Positions 1 to 11,799 of a DNA stretch of 64,000 bases are shown in pieces. The DNA lies in NCBI GenBank assembly GCA_022385805.1, contig MU277747.1, positions 51,921 through 115,920 of the forward strand, written 5' to 3'. The notes under the pieces are model-generated. The model did no database searches. It saw only the letters and a program-made list of their open reading frames with translations, and had not been told where the DNA came from. The stretch comes from Pilatotrama ljubarskyi. Taxonomy: Eukaryota > Basidiomycota > Agaricomycetes > Polyporales > Polyporaceae. The number at the start of each line of letters is the position of its first letter. Position 1 is the stretch's first letter. The position numbers and the translations under genes were made by a program.

Positions 1-1147
1 GGCGCAGGTGGAACCGCAATTGCACAGGGGAGGGGGAATAGACGAGCTTCCAAACATCGACGGAGCATTGTCATCCTGCCAACCACCGAAAATATGGCTT
101 GGCCCTGCAGGCGGGGTGATCCCACCTTGATAGCCAGCAGTGGGAGGGAGATACGTCGCATGAGGAGTGTGATGGGATGTGGATGACTGAGCCTGCGCGT
201 AGGAAGCTTCAACGGCGTGAGCCTGCTCATAAGCGCGGCTGTAGGGACTGAAGTATGACTGTCCATGGCTCGGAGAGCGGCCGCGAAGGGGAACGGAAGG
301 CATCGGAAGATGACTAGCTCTGGAGGGAGAGATCGGTCGCTCGGTGGGAGGCTTCGGGAGAACCGGTCGGTTGTTTCCGCTATGGGCGTAGACAACGAGA
401 GCGGCAGGTTGGGAGAGAAGTTCTCCAGAACTGCTTGGACTAGGTACCGACTGGGAGCCACGACGCTCGACGGGCCTAACGGTGCGCTTGGCTTGGCTTC
501 GAGGAGTCCAGCACGTACAGGAAGCGTCGTCTTTGCAGCAACAGTTGCGACCTGGCGGATGGAGTCAGAGTTGTGGCGGATGGCATACAAGAGGCCGTGA
601 AGATGCTAACCCGCTTTGTCGGAGTCAGAACCTTCGGAAAGTGGCCGCGACGCGACCGACGCTTCCAGCAGCTCTTCAGGTAGACCGCTGGGAAACGCGG
701 CGCGGGCCGGAACCTTGACACCACCTAAGAGATAATGGACCAAACGGGCCTTATCAATCAGACAAGGCCGAGGTGACGCACGGTACAAGTGGTTTAACAC
801 ACCTTGCCCGGAGGAACCTACGCTCGGCCCTACAGCCCCTGGACTGTGATCCTTGATTTCGCAAATGCATTTAACATGGATCTGGCGAGTCTTCCGAAGC
901 TCTCGGCAGTGTTCGCATTGCGTGACAGGCCGTCCTTTCTTCTTGATTTCAAAGAGGGGACGGTCTGTGTGCTTGCAAGACGAGGAGCGGTGGCCCTTAA
1001 TGCACGTCTCGCTGCACGGCATTCAGTGAGAGCGAACACTATCTGTTTACGAATCTCCATACCAAGCGTATTTCTTGTCGCCAACGAAAACCTACGGGCA
1101 GTGTTGGCGAAATGTGCATGCACGTCTGTAGCACTGACGCTCACCAT
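1..1147 (-). CDS. Copper-fist DNA-binding transcription factor, 3' end beyond the window
   Basis: Nuclear copper-sensing transcription factor of the Mac1/Ace1/Cuf1 class. Exons read on the minus strand: 1147-1145 (only the ATG), 1091-1063, 1011-803, 724-611 and 551 to the left edge. The joined start reads MVFVGDKKYACETC, followed by CIKGHRSSSCKHTDRPLF and then KKKGRPVTQCEHC. This is the copper-fist zinc module with its (R/K)GRP minor-groove motif. Further down are two cysteine clusters of the kind that bind copper in this family: CCCKDDASCTCW and, at the very edge, CNCGSTC. Introns are 53, 51, 78 and 59 nt. The 78-nt intron is in frame and could be retained. Targets are probably copper or iron uptake or detoxification genes, but nothing nearby shows which. 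The family call is very secure; activator or repressor role is not. Confidence 0.93.
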
Positions 1148-2800
1148 TGCGGGGTCACTTAGAGGGGTGGTCTGGTGTTCAAGTGAAGATACGCCTCGGA
1201 CGCGTTTCTACGCCCGCGACGCTGAAGCGTGCGTTATTGTGAGACGGAGAACGCTGCCAATGAGAGCTGCTGGTCAATGAGCACTGACATGAGCAGAAGA
1301 TAGAAGGGATGGGGAACTGGAAACGGAGTTGTCTCGACCACCTTCGGATATATACTACTTTCCGCGCCACCGATCACAAACAGACTCAAATACGGTCGCT
1401 CGGACCGCGTTACCGCGTCACACAGCTAACGCAACATCAGGCGCCTACGCTGTGCAAGTAGGTTCGCAAGTCGCGAAATTCACGCTCGGTCCACCGTGGC
1501 GTGTATCTGCGAGAAGAGAAGCAGGCGGAACAGGCCAGGCTGTTTTCAGCACACCCTGACATCGGGCAGTAAGATCCGCTATTGCTTCCCAAGCATGGGG
1601 CGCGAGAGCGCCACTTCTCTTCGAGAGCGGCATCATGTAATCGAGAACAGCCCTGGATGTGCGTGTACTGACATAGATCGTACTGCCATAGGCCCGGACG
1701 ACCGACAAAATGGAGATATAGTAGGCCTCATTCTCGTGACTAGAGCCGGGTTTCATCCGGGCATATCGGAAAAGCCGTGCTTGCTTCTGCTGTCGTTGCC
1801 AGCGACCCGTTTTGCCCTATAGGAACGGCGGGTTCATGAGGTCCCCTACCGAACGGAGTATAATCACGAAGAGAGGAACGTGTAGGAACGTGTGTCGGAT
1901 AGTGGCGAAGGGTCCCATTGTGCACATGGGCACCAGAGCTTTCCGCTATTGAGCCATGCGCAACAGGCACCACGGAAAGACCGGCTGCCCTGCCAGCGAG
2001 GCGGGAGATACACCGGTCTGATCAGCGACAGACTAACGGCATAGCGCGTGGTTCAGCGATTTTCAACTCTGTGCACAAGTTTCTTAGTAGCCTCCATCCA
2101 GTCGTGTAGAGTCTTCTTGGTCGGCTCCGAGGTATCTGTACCGGTACCTGGGATGATGTCGAAGAGGCAATGGGTACACAAGTTGAGTCTACAGTGGGAG
2201 ACAGGGCTTGATACCCGGGGAAACGGATGGATGCATAATGCGACTCTGTGGACGGTATTCAAACCGGCTACGTTCAAAGCTGTTCAGCGGTCAACAAGCA
2301 GCGGTCGTCGCCGGAGACTTCCGGGCTACTGCAAAACAGTCTTACGCCGCGTCATCCAAACTTGCATTCTAGAGATTTGGAGCAAAGATGTGAGCCACTT
2401 TCTGCTACATATCAAAACGGCGTAGGTACGAGAAGTATGCAGGACGCTTTATTTGTTGCCCGGCACGGCGGTATGTGCAGTGGCCGCTACTACTGACCCC
2501 TTGATTCATGATGCCTCTCTTCATCTATCTCATAGTGTGAAGGGATTTAGACGACACGCTCCAGTCGATTCAGAGTTGTATGGCACCGATGTGTTTACTG
2601 TGGTCGAAGACTTCTCGCCAAAGCAATTCAAGAGCGCTCGAACTTGCACGCACGACTCTGAGCGCCCAGCTGCCGGTCACGTGCCTCCTCAGAAAACTTG
2701 GTGAGGAACGCGCGCAAGGACCCCGCGATCACTCCTGCTCTCCTCCACTGACGGCTACCTCCCTCGTTCTCTCTTGCTTGTTCACCATTTAGCAAGCAAG
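1148..2800. other. Intergenic region with no recognised gene
   Basis: This 1.65-kb stretch separates the divergent starts of the copper-fist gene and Rrp9, so it should hold both promoters. A TATA-like TATATAC lies near 1348, upstream of the minus-strand gene. Minus-strand open stretches at 1445-1756 and 2053-2277 look mildly protein-like but match no family I know and cannot be joined convincingly. No RNA gene or repeat was seen. Confidence 0.4.
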
Positions 2801-4834
2801 ATGCCGGATTCCTTTTTTGCGACATCAAAGAACAGGAAAAGGAAACGGTCCACTACTAGGGACGATGGACCGTCTACTTCGAAGAAGGCCGCACGAGGGG
2901 TGAAGGGCAAAGGAGGCAAGGCGAGGCAGCCAGAGGCCGGCACCAAGAAGAGGAAAGCGGCGGATGAAGAGCTTTCGGACGCGACCCAGGATGATGACGA
3001 GCGCGAGGGCATTGATGAAATGGACCTTCGCGCGCCCGACGTCGATCCTAACGCATACGAGAGTGGAGAAGAGGACGAGGACGAGACACCAGCGGAGAAG
3101 CGTCTCAGGCTTGCCAAGCTCTATTTGGAGAGTGTCAAGCAGGGGATGTCCCTAGGTGCGTCTGCACGTAGTCCAAAGGGATGCTCAGGAGCTGACATGT
3201 AGAGTAGCGGAGGGAGAGTTCGACGCGGCGGAGATCGACCGCGAGTTGATCTCTGCACGACTCAAGCAGGATGTCATGGAACACTCTGGGAAGGTGCATT
3301 TGTTTGTGGCGGATAGTGTGAGTGCGGAAAATCTGTTTCTGCGAGCCTTGGTTTGACAATGTGTACTAGTATGACCTGACGCAACCCCCGTCCCTTCGTA
3401 CGAAACGTGGACACCGGTTCTCCGTAACGGCTGCCGTTGCTTCCCATGATGGCCGTTGGTTGTATTCCTCTGGCAAGGAGGGCTCCATCGTCAAGTGGGA
3501 CATGCACAGCGGCCGTCAGGTGCACGTCTTCCACAAATGCCGCGTAGACAAGGGGAAGGGAAAGTATAGGGAAACCGCCGACCTGAAAGGGCATCTAGAC
3601 GAGATTTGGGCACTCGCCATCAGCCCTGACGGCAAGTACCTGGCCAGTGGAGGGAAGGATCGGAGGGTGGGTGTATGGGATGTGGAGAAAAACGAGTGGG
3701 TGAAGGGTTTTGGTGGACACCGCGACTGCATATCCGTGCGTATCCCTCTTATTCCCGTTGGCGTGCGAGACAGCGCTAACTTCAGAATAGGCCCTCGCCT
3801 TCCGAAAAGCCGCCCCTTCATTACAAACGCCCACTCAGCTATATTCCGGTTCGTACGACCGCACGCTCAAGCTCTTCGACCTCTCTACTATGGGCTATGT
3901 CGAGACACTCTTTGGCCACCAGGCTCCGGTGCTCTCCATAGACGCTCTCCGTGCCGAGACTGCAGTGAGCGCAGGTGGTCGTGACAAGACGGTGCGATTT
4001 TGGAAGGTGCCAGAGGAAACCCAACTCGTGTTCCGGGGAGGAGGAGGTAGCAAATGGTATGACGACCTTGACGGGATGGACGAGGAAGACGAGGGTGCGA
4101 GAACAAAACCCGGGAAGGAGAACGCAAAGTCTGAGCGCTTCGTGGAGGGAAGCATCGAGTGCGTCGCGATGATTGACGAATCCACTTTCGTCAGTGGAGG
4201 CGACAGCGGGTATGTCCACCGGAGCCTCGATACGAGCCGCATAGCTGACAACGAGTTGTATAGATCGATCAGTCTATGGTCGACGCAGAAGAAGAAGCCC
4301 GTGTTCACGCAGGCTGTCGCCCACGGGATGGACCTGTCGCAGGTGGAGACGGAGGACGTGGCGGTGGTCCGGAAGCCGCGGTGGGTGACTGCACTCGCGA
4401 GCCTGCGGTACTCTGATCTCTTCGCTTCTGGTACGCCTTCTCCAATTGCATCGCTGTGCCCGATCTAACGCCCGTACTACTCAGGCTCATGGGACGGCGA
4501 AGTACGCCTATGGAAGCTCGACTCGAAACTCAAGTCGTTCGCGCTCATCGGGACGATCTCCGTTCTGGGCGTCGTCAACTCGCTGCAGTTCTTGACGCCT
4601 GCGAAGGACTTCGCGAGCGCAGCCTCGTGGGCTTCGCCACCTGCTTCTCCGGCGGAGGATTCCGAGACGTCTGCGCAAGTCAACGGGAACGCAAAGCAGG
4701 TGAAGTCTCGCGGGCCACCGGTCCTGCTCGTCGCCGGGGTCGGGCAGGAAACGCGGTTCGGGCGGTGGATTCAGCGGAAGGGCGAGGGCCATGTGAACGG
4801 TGCGGTCGTGTTTGCGCTGCATCCTCGGACATAG
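2801..4834 (+). CDS. RRP9: Rrp9 / U3-55K, U3 snoRNP WD40 protein
   Basis: Nucleolar WD40 protein that binds box B/C of U3 snoRNA and is needed for 18S rRNA processing. Exons are 2801-3155, 3205-3317, 3370-3735, 3791-4209, 4264-4430 and 4485-4834, giving 589 residues; all five introns are 49-55 nt. The start MPDSFFATSKNRKRKR and the basic then acidic N-terminal region (residues 1-115) are typical of Rrp9. A conserved helix-like stretch follows (AEIDRELISARLKQDV). Then come the propeller blades, for example HLDEIWALAISPDGKYLASG and VSAGGRDKTVRFWK, with an insert of charged residues after the fourth blade. The C-terminus GRWIQRKGEGHVNGAVVF is characteristic. ATG 2801 is preferred over the in-frame upstream ATG at 2774 because it begins the conserved sequence. 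The gene appears intact and is convergent with the next one. Confidence 0.94.
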
Positions 4835-5053
4835 TGGCTGTGCTTTGTGACGTTTGAGCTATAATTGCTACAGTAACATGCATCGGAGCACTCCGTTCCG
4901 CAATAGCTCTCTGACGCTTCAGCGATGCCTTGGCTGTCGGCAGTTGTCCATCTCCCCAGCCAGTTGCGTCCCTTTCCCAGTCGATGATGGACTCGCGCCT
5001 CAGGCTGTGATGCAGACCTGATACGTTCATCATTTCACTTTGATGCGTCGTAC

Positions 5054-5956
5054 TTACAGGTGATCGAGGCGTACTTCAAGCTGCGGGAACCAGCGCACTC
5101 TTCCGTCCCTCCCGGTGCTCCGACGAATCGCGACGATATACAAATGTTTGTACTCCACGCCTACGTTCGGCAAATTGCCAGCACCGCCGCCAGCTATGGC
5201 CTCCAGCGGTACCAGAGCGGTCTAGTCGTTTAGTGGGATCAGGCGAGGACGCTCTAGCAGACCGCTCCCGTTGACACTTACCATGCGCTTGAAAGACTTG
5301 ATCCAGCCGTCTAGCTGCTTGCGAATCATCATCGTAAGAAGATGGCCAACGGTGAAGCCCGACTCTTGAGGATGCCGGGTCGCGACATCGGTGCCCGTCT
5401 GTCCCGGAAACTATGGGCATGGTGAGTCCATGGCGTGCGCACTGCCTGAAGAACGAAGGCGGTCACTCACGTATGCTCTGTGCACGTATAGCCGCCTGGC
5501 GTTGAGTTGTACGAGGTCATCGATGCACCTGCTGGCATTGTCGACGTCGCGCATGATATCTTCGTTCGGCATGTGCTTGTTAATCCATGCGCAGTTAACG
5601 ATCCGGAGCCCAGGAATGCCCCTCACAGTCACTGGGATCTGCACTGTAGCGTCGACATCGCGAGGGAGCGGGACGAGGAAATGGAGTCCTGACACGGTCG
5701 CGGGAATCGTGTCCGCATTGTGGCTAACCGCTTGTGAGTTCCTTCGTGTCTTCCCCGGGGTGCTTGATGCTGCAGAATGTGGTGTCGCAGCGTGAGTAAC
5801 CCGAGCCAAGCCCCCAACATCCTCAGGGCTGCGAGGTGTCGGGAGGTAAACGGGTGCGGGCTGTCCACTCTGGGAAGCCGTCGTTCTTACGGCGGGCATC
5901 TGAGGCATAGTGATCGGGAGGTCTGCGTACGCTTGTCCATCGGTCATTATGCACAA
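5054..5956 (-). CDS. Unrecognised protein, tandem family A copy 1
   Basis: Three exons, 5956-5471, 5410-5282 and 5221-5054, with introns of 60 nt each, give 260 residues. I do not recognise the family. It shares a plan with the genes at 6419-7552 and 8594-9510: a variable, low-complexity N-terminus; a core with FLVPLPRDVD and GIPGL; a YVHRAY exon end; a 43-codon exon with GFTVGHLL and IRKQ; and a last exon with LYIVAIRR and WFPQLEVR. No signal peptide, membrane segment or catalytic motif is evident. The downstream ATG at 5947 is an equally good start. Because the last two exons match the other copies while the N-terminus does not, the function probably lies in the C-terminal half. Confidence 0.72.
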
Positions 5957-6418
5957 AGCTCACCAATCGTCGTCGACCTTCGCAGGATGACAACTTTCGC
6001 TTAGAGCAGATCGTGAGCAGCGTAGTACGCGGAAGAGCGAAGTGATACTTTGCGACATCGTTTGGACCGAATGCATTTTATATGTTGGCACTAGCCGCGA
6101 GTTTGAAATTCTCCGTCAATGCTTGACCCGAAGGAGCCATGCATAGCGACAATTGTGCATGTGGTTGAACAGGCGAACTGGCTAAAGGCGGCAGAAGCGG
6201 CGAAGCCCCGCGCTTCAACACATGCCCGAAAGGGAACAAAGCGTCCAAGCCATTAATTGTACATCCTTTGCATGACCTTCTCGTATATACCTGGCAGCAG
6301 CATACTTCTCCAGCATGGCGCATAGTTTGTCGCACGCAGTGCATAGGTCGTAGCATATGTACTTCACATATGTACCGCATACAGATGTACAACAAGCGTC
6401 GGGACCCTGAACATGATC

Positions 6419-7552
6419 TCACATACGCACCTCTATCTCCGGAAAATAACACCACACCTCTCCTGCGGTGTATCTTCGCCGAATAGCAACGATATACAGT
6501 GCATCTGAGGGGATCTTCGTGCCCCTCTTCGCGACCAGCTGCGGCCCAACGGCGTCTTGCAAATCCATGTTGCCCATGTAACACTTGAAACAGAAAGTCG
6601 CTCAGCACATGCCTAACGAGGGTACACAAGGCACACTTACATGAAGCCAATTCCTGTGTTGCTTCTGCGCGAGAAGCGTCAGAAGATGGCCCGCCGTAAA
6701 TCCTGTGCCCGGGTTCTTTGGCGACGGATTGAGCATCGCATCTCGAGGTGGTTTCTCGCAGAAGAACTGGGGCGTCGGCGTCAGCTGTGCGAGACAGAAC
6801 CTCTCCTATGCTCGGATTGGTTTGTGAAATGCGACACTCACGAACGCCCTTTGCACCCATACAACCTTATCCGGGAAGAAGCCATCCAGACGTAAGTGCA
6901 GTACATCTACGTCCACCGTCTTCGCGTAAACGCTATTGAGGGGTACATCAGTGAAGATGCCCTTGCAATGCACGTTCACTCCTATGCGGCCTCCAGCATT
7001 GATTTCTATTCTGAAGATAGGATCGGTGTCGCCCGGGACCGGGACACGGTAACACCGCTGATTCTTGGAGGGTGGGGCAGGAACACGCAAGCGTTCGCTT
7101 CGGCGAACGGTAGGCACCGGCGGCGTCGGAGGGGGAGCGGAGTCTTGCGGCACTGTGGCGGAGGGAGACCGCAGTGATGCGGCAGGTGGTGACGGAGGGG
7201 GGGCAGGTTCTCGCGTCATGTGCGATTGAGGGACCGCAGAAGAGGGTAGCATGAGATCTTGCGGACGCACATGCGTCACGGGCTGATAGTCTGCCAGAAT
7301 CCGGCTCGCTACGAGGACCAATCGATCGTTGTCGGATAGTGCAGCCTCATCATGCTGAGCGGCGTCAGGTGGCGACATCGTGCCCATAATGCGCATGATG
7401 TCGGCGGGTGTGGCTAAGTGGTCTCCGTGAGCGTCGAGAAGGTGATAGACGTCTATGAACTCACGTGAAGTTGGGGTATCAGAGTGCTCTTCGCGGACAG
7501 TCTGACTGGACAGCTGGGGAGCCAGACGCAAGGAACGATGAGTTCGAGCCAT
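6419..7552 (-). CDS. Unrecognised protein, tandem family A copy 2
   Basis: Exons 7552-6842, 6784-6641 and 6583-6419 (introns 57 nt each) give 339 residues, the longest of the three copies. Residues 1-150 are polar and proline-rich (APPPSPPAASLRSPS, APPPTPPVPTVRR) and look disordered. The core has YRVPVPGDTDP and LDGFFPDKVVWVQRAF, then GFTAGHLLTLLAQKQ, and the last exon has LYIVAIRRRY and CYFPEIEVRM. These C-terminal motifs align closely with those of the flanking copies, and introns fall at equivalent places and phases. No known domain is recognised. Start ATG 7552 opens the only long frame; an extra N-terminal intron cannot be excluded. Confidence 0.74.
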
Positions 7553-8081
7553 CTAGTCTGCGCAGGTAATGAGGAGAAGACGGATGAGAGCGAGACGATC
7601 CTGAGCTTAGATATGTGCGTCTCGACGTATATAAATCTCACCTCGATCATTTGCTTTTACATGGCTCGAGGTCGCTTTGCAGTCTCTACTGTCGAGTTAC
7701 AGGACTCAACGCTTGGACTGACGAAAGCTGGAGGACAAAGCGGACGAACCACTATCAGTGACGGCCTGCCGCGTCGCCCGGTACCTTGTACAAGCATCGT
7801 ACATCCTGAGATGCCGGGATAGTTCAAGTGTAGCTCTCCACGCGGCGTTCCACCGGCGACCACTGGGCTTGCTCGGGCCACCTGCTGGTGTCAGCTGTCC
7901 TTCCGTGGTCAGAATCCGTGCCACTGCTTTCTAGGTTGATGCTGCACAAGGCGAAGGAGAGACACACATACACACAACTTGCGGGTGTCTCTTTGGAGTT
8001 AGAGTGAAGCTACAAGCATGTGAAGTCTTCCAAGTAAGCAGGCGGCGGCCACGATTCCCTTTGGACTCGGAACAGATGGAG

Positions 8082-8135
8082 CGACTTCGGAGTACGCTTT
8101 GAGTGACACGACTTCGGAGTACGCTTTGAGTGACA
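8082..8135. repeat. Perfect 27-bp tandem duplication
   Basis: The 27-bp unit beginning CGACTTCGGAGTACGC occurs twice, head to tail and without mismatch, at 8082-8108 and 8109-8135. It lies in the intergenic space between family A copies 2 and 3 and does not belong to any gene model. Confidence 0.9.
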
Positions 8136-8593
8136 CCTACATCCGACTCCAGCGTGAGTAGGTACGACGTTCGTGAGTGGAAAGACCTATGGAAACGCAC
8201 AGTTTCTCTGGGAGACATGCCGGATCGGACGAGCAGTACTAGTGAGCATGAGGATACCACAAGTACTTGTTTCGTCGAGCCTCGATTGGACGAGCTTTGA
8301 CATGCTTTGCTGTACTGCACCGCCACCAGTTGGATGATGGCACGAGCATCGAGTACGAGCGGAAGTAACTCGTCCACGCACGAGCTCTGTAAAGTGCAAG
8401 CGATCTGCACTAGCTAGCAATCATACACGATGCTAGACTAGCTGCCCCATGAGCGGGTGCATAGGATGCGCAGCGGCTGTTAGGGAAACAGGGTACCATT
8501 CACAATCGAAGCTCACGAGGGTTATAATACTAAGATGTACACTGTACAGACGGGCGACGACGGCCACTCAAAGACATATCCCCCATCGCCCCT

Positions 8594-9510
8594 TCAGATG
8601 CGGATCTCGATTTCGGGGAAGTAGTGGTACCGTCCTCGCCTGTCCATCCATCGCCGTACTGCAACGAAGTAGACCATGTCCCAGGTTACGTGGACCCCTC
8701 GCTCCGGTGCCAGTGCAGGGCCTACCAAGTCCTGCAGATCCTTAGCGCGTTGTCTATCCAGGAACTGGTACAGATATTCAATGCTGCTCGTCAGGCTCGT
8801 CCAACTTCATGACTGTGGATCGGGAAATGCTCACGTCCTTGCAGAACCAGGACCTGAACTGTTTGTCGACCATCCTTCTAAGGAGATGGCCGAAGTTGAA
8901 GCCTTTCTGCGGGTCCTTCAAGGTCTTCAGGTAGAAGCGTGGCTCCACACGGTGGCAGGCGAACTGTGCAGATAATCGAAGACGGCGACGCTGAGTGAGA
9001 ATGCATCTGCATATAGCGAGAGGTAACCGTGCGTACCACACCCTTGTGGATGTACACCTCTTCCTCGGGGAACAGACCGTCTAGGAGAGTGTCAAACCGA
9101 TCAACGTTTGTCACGATGTAGACGTTGCACTTCTTCACGTTGCGTATGGGAGGGCCCGGCTCCTGGCAACACAGACCTGGCACGCCGCGAATTGTGATGG
9201 GTTCGCAATAATCGGGGTCCATTTTCGGCGGAAGAGGGACTCTGAAGCGTTGACTCGGGACAGGTGGACCCGAGGCCAGGCGGGGAATGGCTAGGCTACC
9301 TGAAGCTTCGACGTCATCGCTGGTCGAGATGTCCCCGCTAGCAACTGAGCCCGCAACCAGATGATACCTCGCAGGACGAATCGGCGACTGGACTTCGAAC
9401 AATACAATGCCGAGAGTGAGCGAACCAGGAGTCTAGCCACATGACTTACCGTATTGCTCCAGCAGCTGTTTTATATTCGAATGCCCTGGGAGCTCGATAT
9501 GGGGTTGCAT
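8594..9510 (-). CDS. Unrecognised protein, tandem family A copy 3
   Basis: Exons 9510-9450, 9392-9037, 8963-8835 and 8731-8594 give 227 residues. Introns are 57, 73 and 103 nt. The start is inferred: the main open frame has no ATG upstream, but an exon starting MQPHIELPGHSNIK splices into it in frame. The core RFRVPLPPKMDP, then GVPGL, then GLFPEEEVYIHKGV, matches the other two copies. Its third exon is exactly 129 nt, as is the equivalent exon of copy 1, and carries GFNFGHLLRRMVDKQ. The last exon carries YFVAVRRW and YFPEIEIRI. Function unknown; no membrane or secretion signal seen. Confidence 0.68.
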
Positions 9511-10762
9511 ATGGTACTGGTACTGTGCCGAAGCCCATTGCCCGTTCGCTCATGGAAGTCAGAAGGTCGCACTCACACGGAGACTGATTCACGGTAATGT
9601 TAGCATACCAGATGGCCGCCGCAGAGTGGGCGGTGGATCCCCGCCTAATGCGTTCGAAAGTGAGCTGTAGCTTGAAATGCAGAATATGCGATGAGGACCC
9701 GCTTGGGCTTGCGGGCCGCTGCGGGTATAGTGGTATAGTTGGTCTTGTTGCATCTCAAGCTCGAGAGAGGTACAGAAGATAGGGTTGGCAAGTCAATGAG
9801 CGGAGGACAGCTGGGATATAAGCGGAAGGCCGCTGTTCAAGTAGCGTAGGACGAGCGCCAGTGGCTAGAGGGGCACAAAGGTTGTCAGCTTGTCTTTAGC
9901 CGTAGCGGTTATTGGAATTCATGGACGCCCACAGGCTGAATGGAGTTGCGGTCCCGAATCTGAATCAAGAGTGAGTTATTGTTGCAAGTGAATGTACGCC
10001 TTGCACGTGCACATTGTATCCGTGCACGAAGTGCAAATGCTCTGCCAACAATCGAGTCATCAGCGAATCGAACTTCATGCCTGTGAAAGACCTTGCATAC
10101 AGCGTACTTGCCTCAGTGAGCGTTAGTTTCCTCATTGCACGCTTCGAGTGCTGGCCATGAAAGTCATGCCGCCGCTCAGACTCTAGCATCAGGATGGCTC
10201 AGGCTTGCACAATTCGGCGCGAGACATTTGAGGCACCTCTGCTTGGTGAGATTTCTGTTTAGCTCAGGAAAGTGATGCCCGAGTACGGACGGTAGCTCAA
10301 TCTATGGCGAGAGAAACGCTTCTTGTTACGAGCCAGTGAAGAAAGCGAGGTCATCAGCATGGGGGAATTGCAGAATCTCGAATGCAAGGCCATGTAATAT
10401 TGGGCGGATAGGAGAACGCTTCGAGGGAGCACTCGTTTGTGATGTAGTCGTAGAGGATGAAGGTTAGTGTCCCGCTCGATGGGAGGATGAGAGAGGAGGA
10501 AGCGCCCGCGCCGCGCGCGGGGGGTCGCGTCGGGCTCCACGCGCAATGACGCGCGAACGTGCTCGAACATGCTCGACGACGACGCCAATGCTGCCCACGC
10601 TACTCCCCACGACGAGCAACCTCCATAAAACATTCCGCTCGGTGCAGAGTAGCAGAGTCCCTCCAATAGATCCTCGCGCTCGCTAGCTGCGCCCCTCCAG
10701 ACTCGTTCACTTTCCCGCCCGCTCTTTCTAGCCACACTCCAATACTCCTCGCTGTTACCGCC
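9511..10762. other. Intergenic region with no recognised gene
   Basis: This 1.25-kb stretch lies between divergent genes and contains the Hikeshi promoter. Open frames here, such as 10259-10735 on the minus strand, run through the promoter, resemble nothing known and are treated as chance. No repeat or RNA gene was identified. Confidence 0.4.
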
Positions 10763-11485
10763 ATGTTCGGCTGTCTGGTCGCGGGACGCCTCTTGCAGAC
10801 GAATTTACAGCAAATCGACGAGACACACGCGATCTTCGAGCTGCCATCGGCGGGATCTATCAACCACATCTGCGTATTCTTGCTGGGCACAGGTGCGCGT
10901 CGCCTCCTTCCGACTTGTGGACGCCTGTTTGAGCGGTTGATCTCAGTGCCGTTCCCCGATGGATATGGCGCGACGGTGCATTTCTACTGGCCAGGGAAGG
11001 GATTCCAACTGCTTGGAATGTGAGTCCGGCGTTCCCTCCGAGTCGCGTCATGAACATCATCTGACGGTATTCCAAGGCTTTCCAACGAGAAGCCATCAGC
11101 AATCTTCCGCCTCCGCGGTACCTACTCCGCACAAACTACGAACACACATGCCGTGTTCTCTGGCGCAGCCTCCGACGCGTCGAGCTCTGATGTGACTGCG
11201 TTCCTCGGGCTGTCCATCGAGCCTCTGACGCAGGTCATGCAAGAGGTCTCGAATCTCCCTTCCGCGGTCGCGAAGGCAGCGAACAATCCAGCCGCAGATG
11301 CCACCCTCATGGCGGAGCGTATCGTGAAGCATTTGTTCAACTACGTCTCGAGCTTCGTCGGGGGCAACCCAACAGCGCTGTCACCCGACTTCTTGATACC
11401 CATGGGCGTCATCGCGAAGTGGTATGAAAACTTCATGTCGAAAGTCAGGAATACGGGTATAGGGTTCCTAGAACGGGAGGAGTAA
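10763..11485 (+). CDS. Hikeshi / Opi10 family protein (Hsp70 nuclear import carrier)
   Basis: Homologue of human Hikeshi and yeast Opi10. Hikeshi carries Hsp70 through nuclear pores under heat stress; yeast Opi10 is linked to inositol metabolism. Exons 10763-10892, 10947-11019 and 11077-11485 give 203 residues, the usual family length. The diagnostic N-terminus MFGCLVAGRLLQTNLQQ is followed by FELPSAGSINHICVFLLGT, VPFPDGYGATVHFYWP and LSNEKPSAIFRLRG. The C-terminal part has VKHLFNYVSSF and IPMGVIAKWYENF, the conserved C-terminal helix region. Introns are 54 and 57 nt with phases 1 and 2. The gene looks intact and isolated from its neighbours. Confidence 0.95.
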
Positions 11486-11799
11486 CCTTTGAAAGTAGAG
11501 CCAGGAGGTAGCTATTTTCGCATTCTGCTCGATCATCCCTTGTGTAGAGCTGACCGTGACTGCTAAGGACGAAGACGGTGTAGAAGATATCCAGGACTCC
11601 CAGCTTGTCAAGGCCGTGTATGATTATGGTAGATCCTGTCCGCTACGTATATGCACCGTGTAGTATTCTATGATGCATACATTTCCAGACGCTGTCCGCG
11701 GACATCGCTCTTCAGGAAGACTCAGGCGATCCTTCATCCTAGCCAACGCGGCGGATCGGGGTCCACGCCGAGCATGAGGCACACCCAAGAAGTGTCTTC

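Noticed and set aside
1445..2277. Minus-strand gene between the copper-fist and Rrp9 genes
   Set aside because: Two mildly protein-like frames exist but splice sites, start and family could not be established.
10259..10735. 158-residue minus-strand open frame upstream of Hikeshi
   Set aside because: It covers the promoter of the plus-strand gene, shows no domain and has Arg/Ser-rich composition typical of antisense frames in GC-rich DNA.
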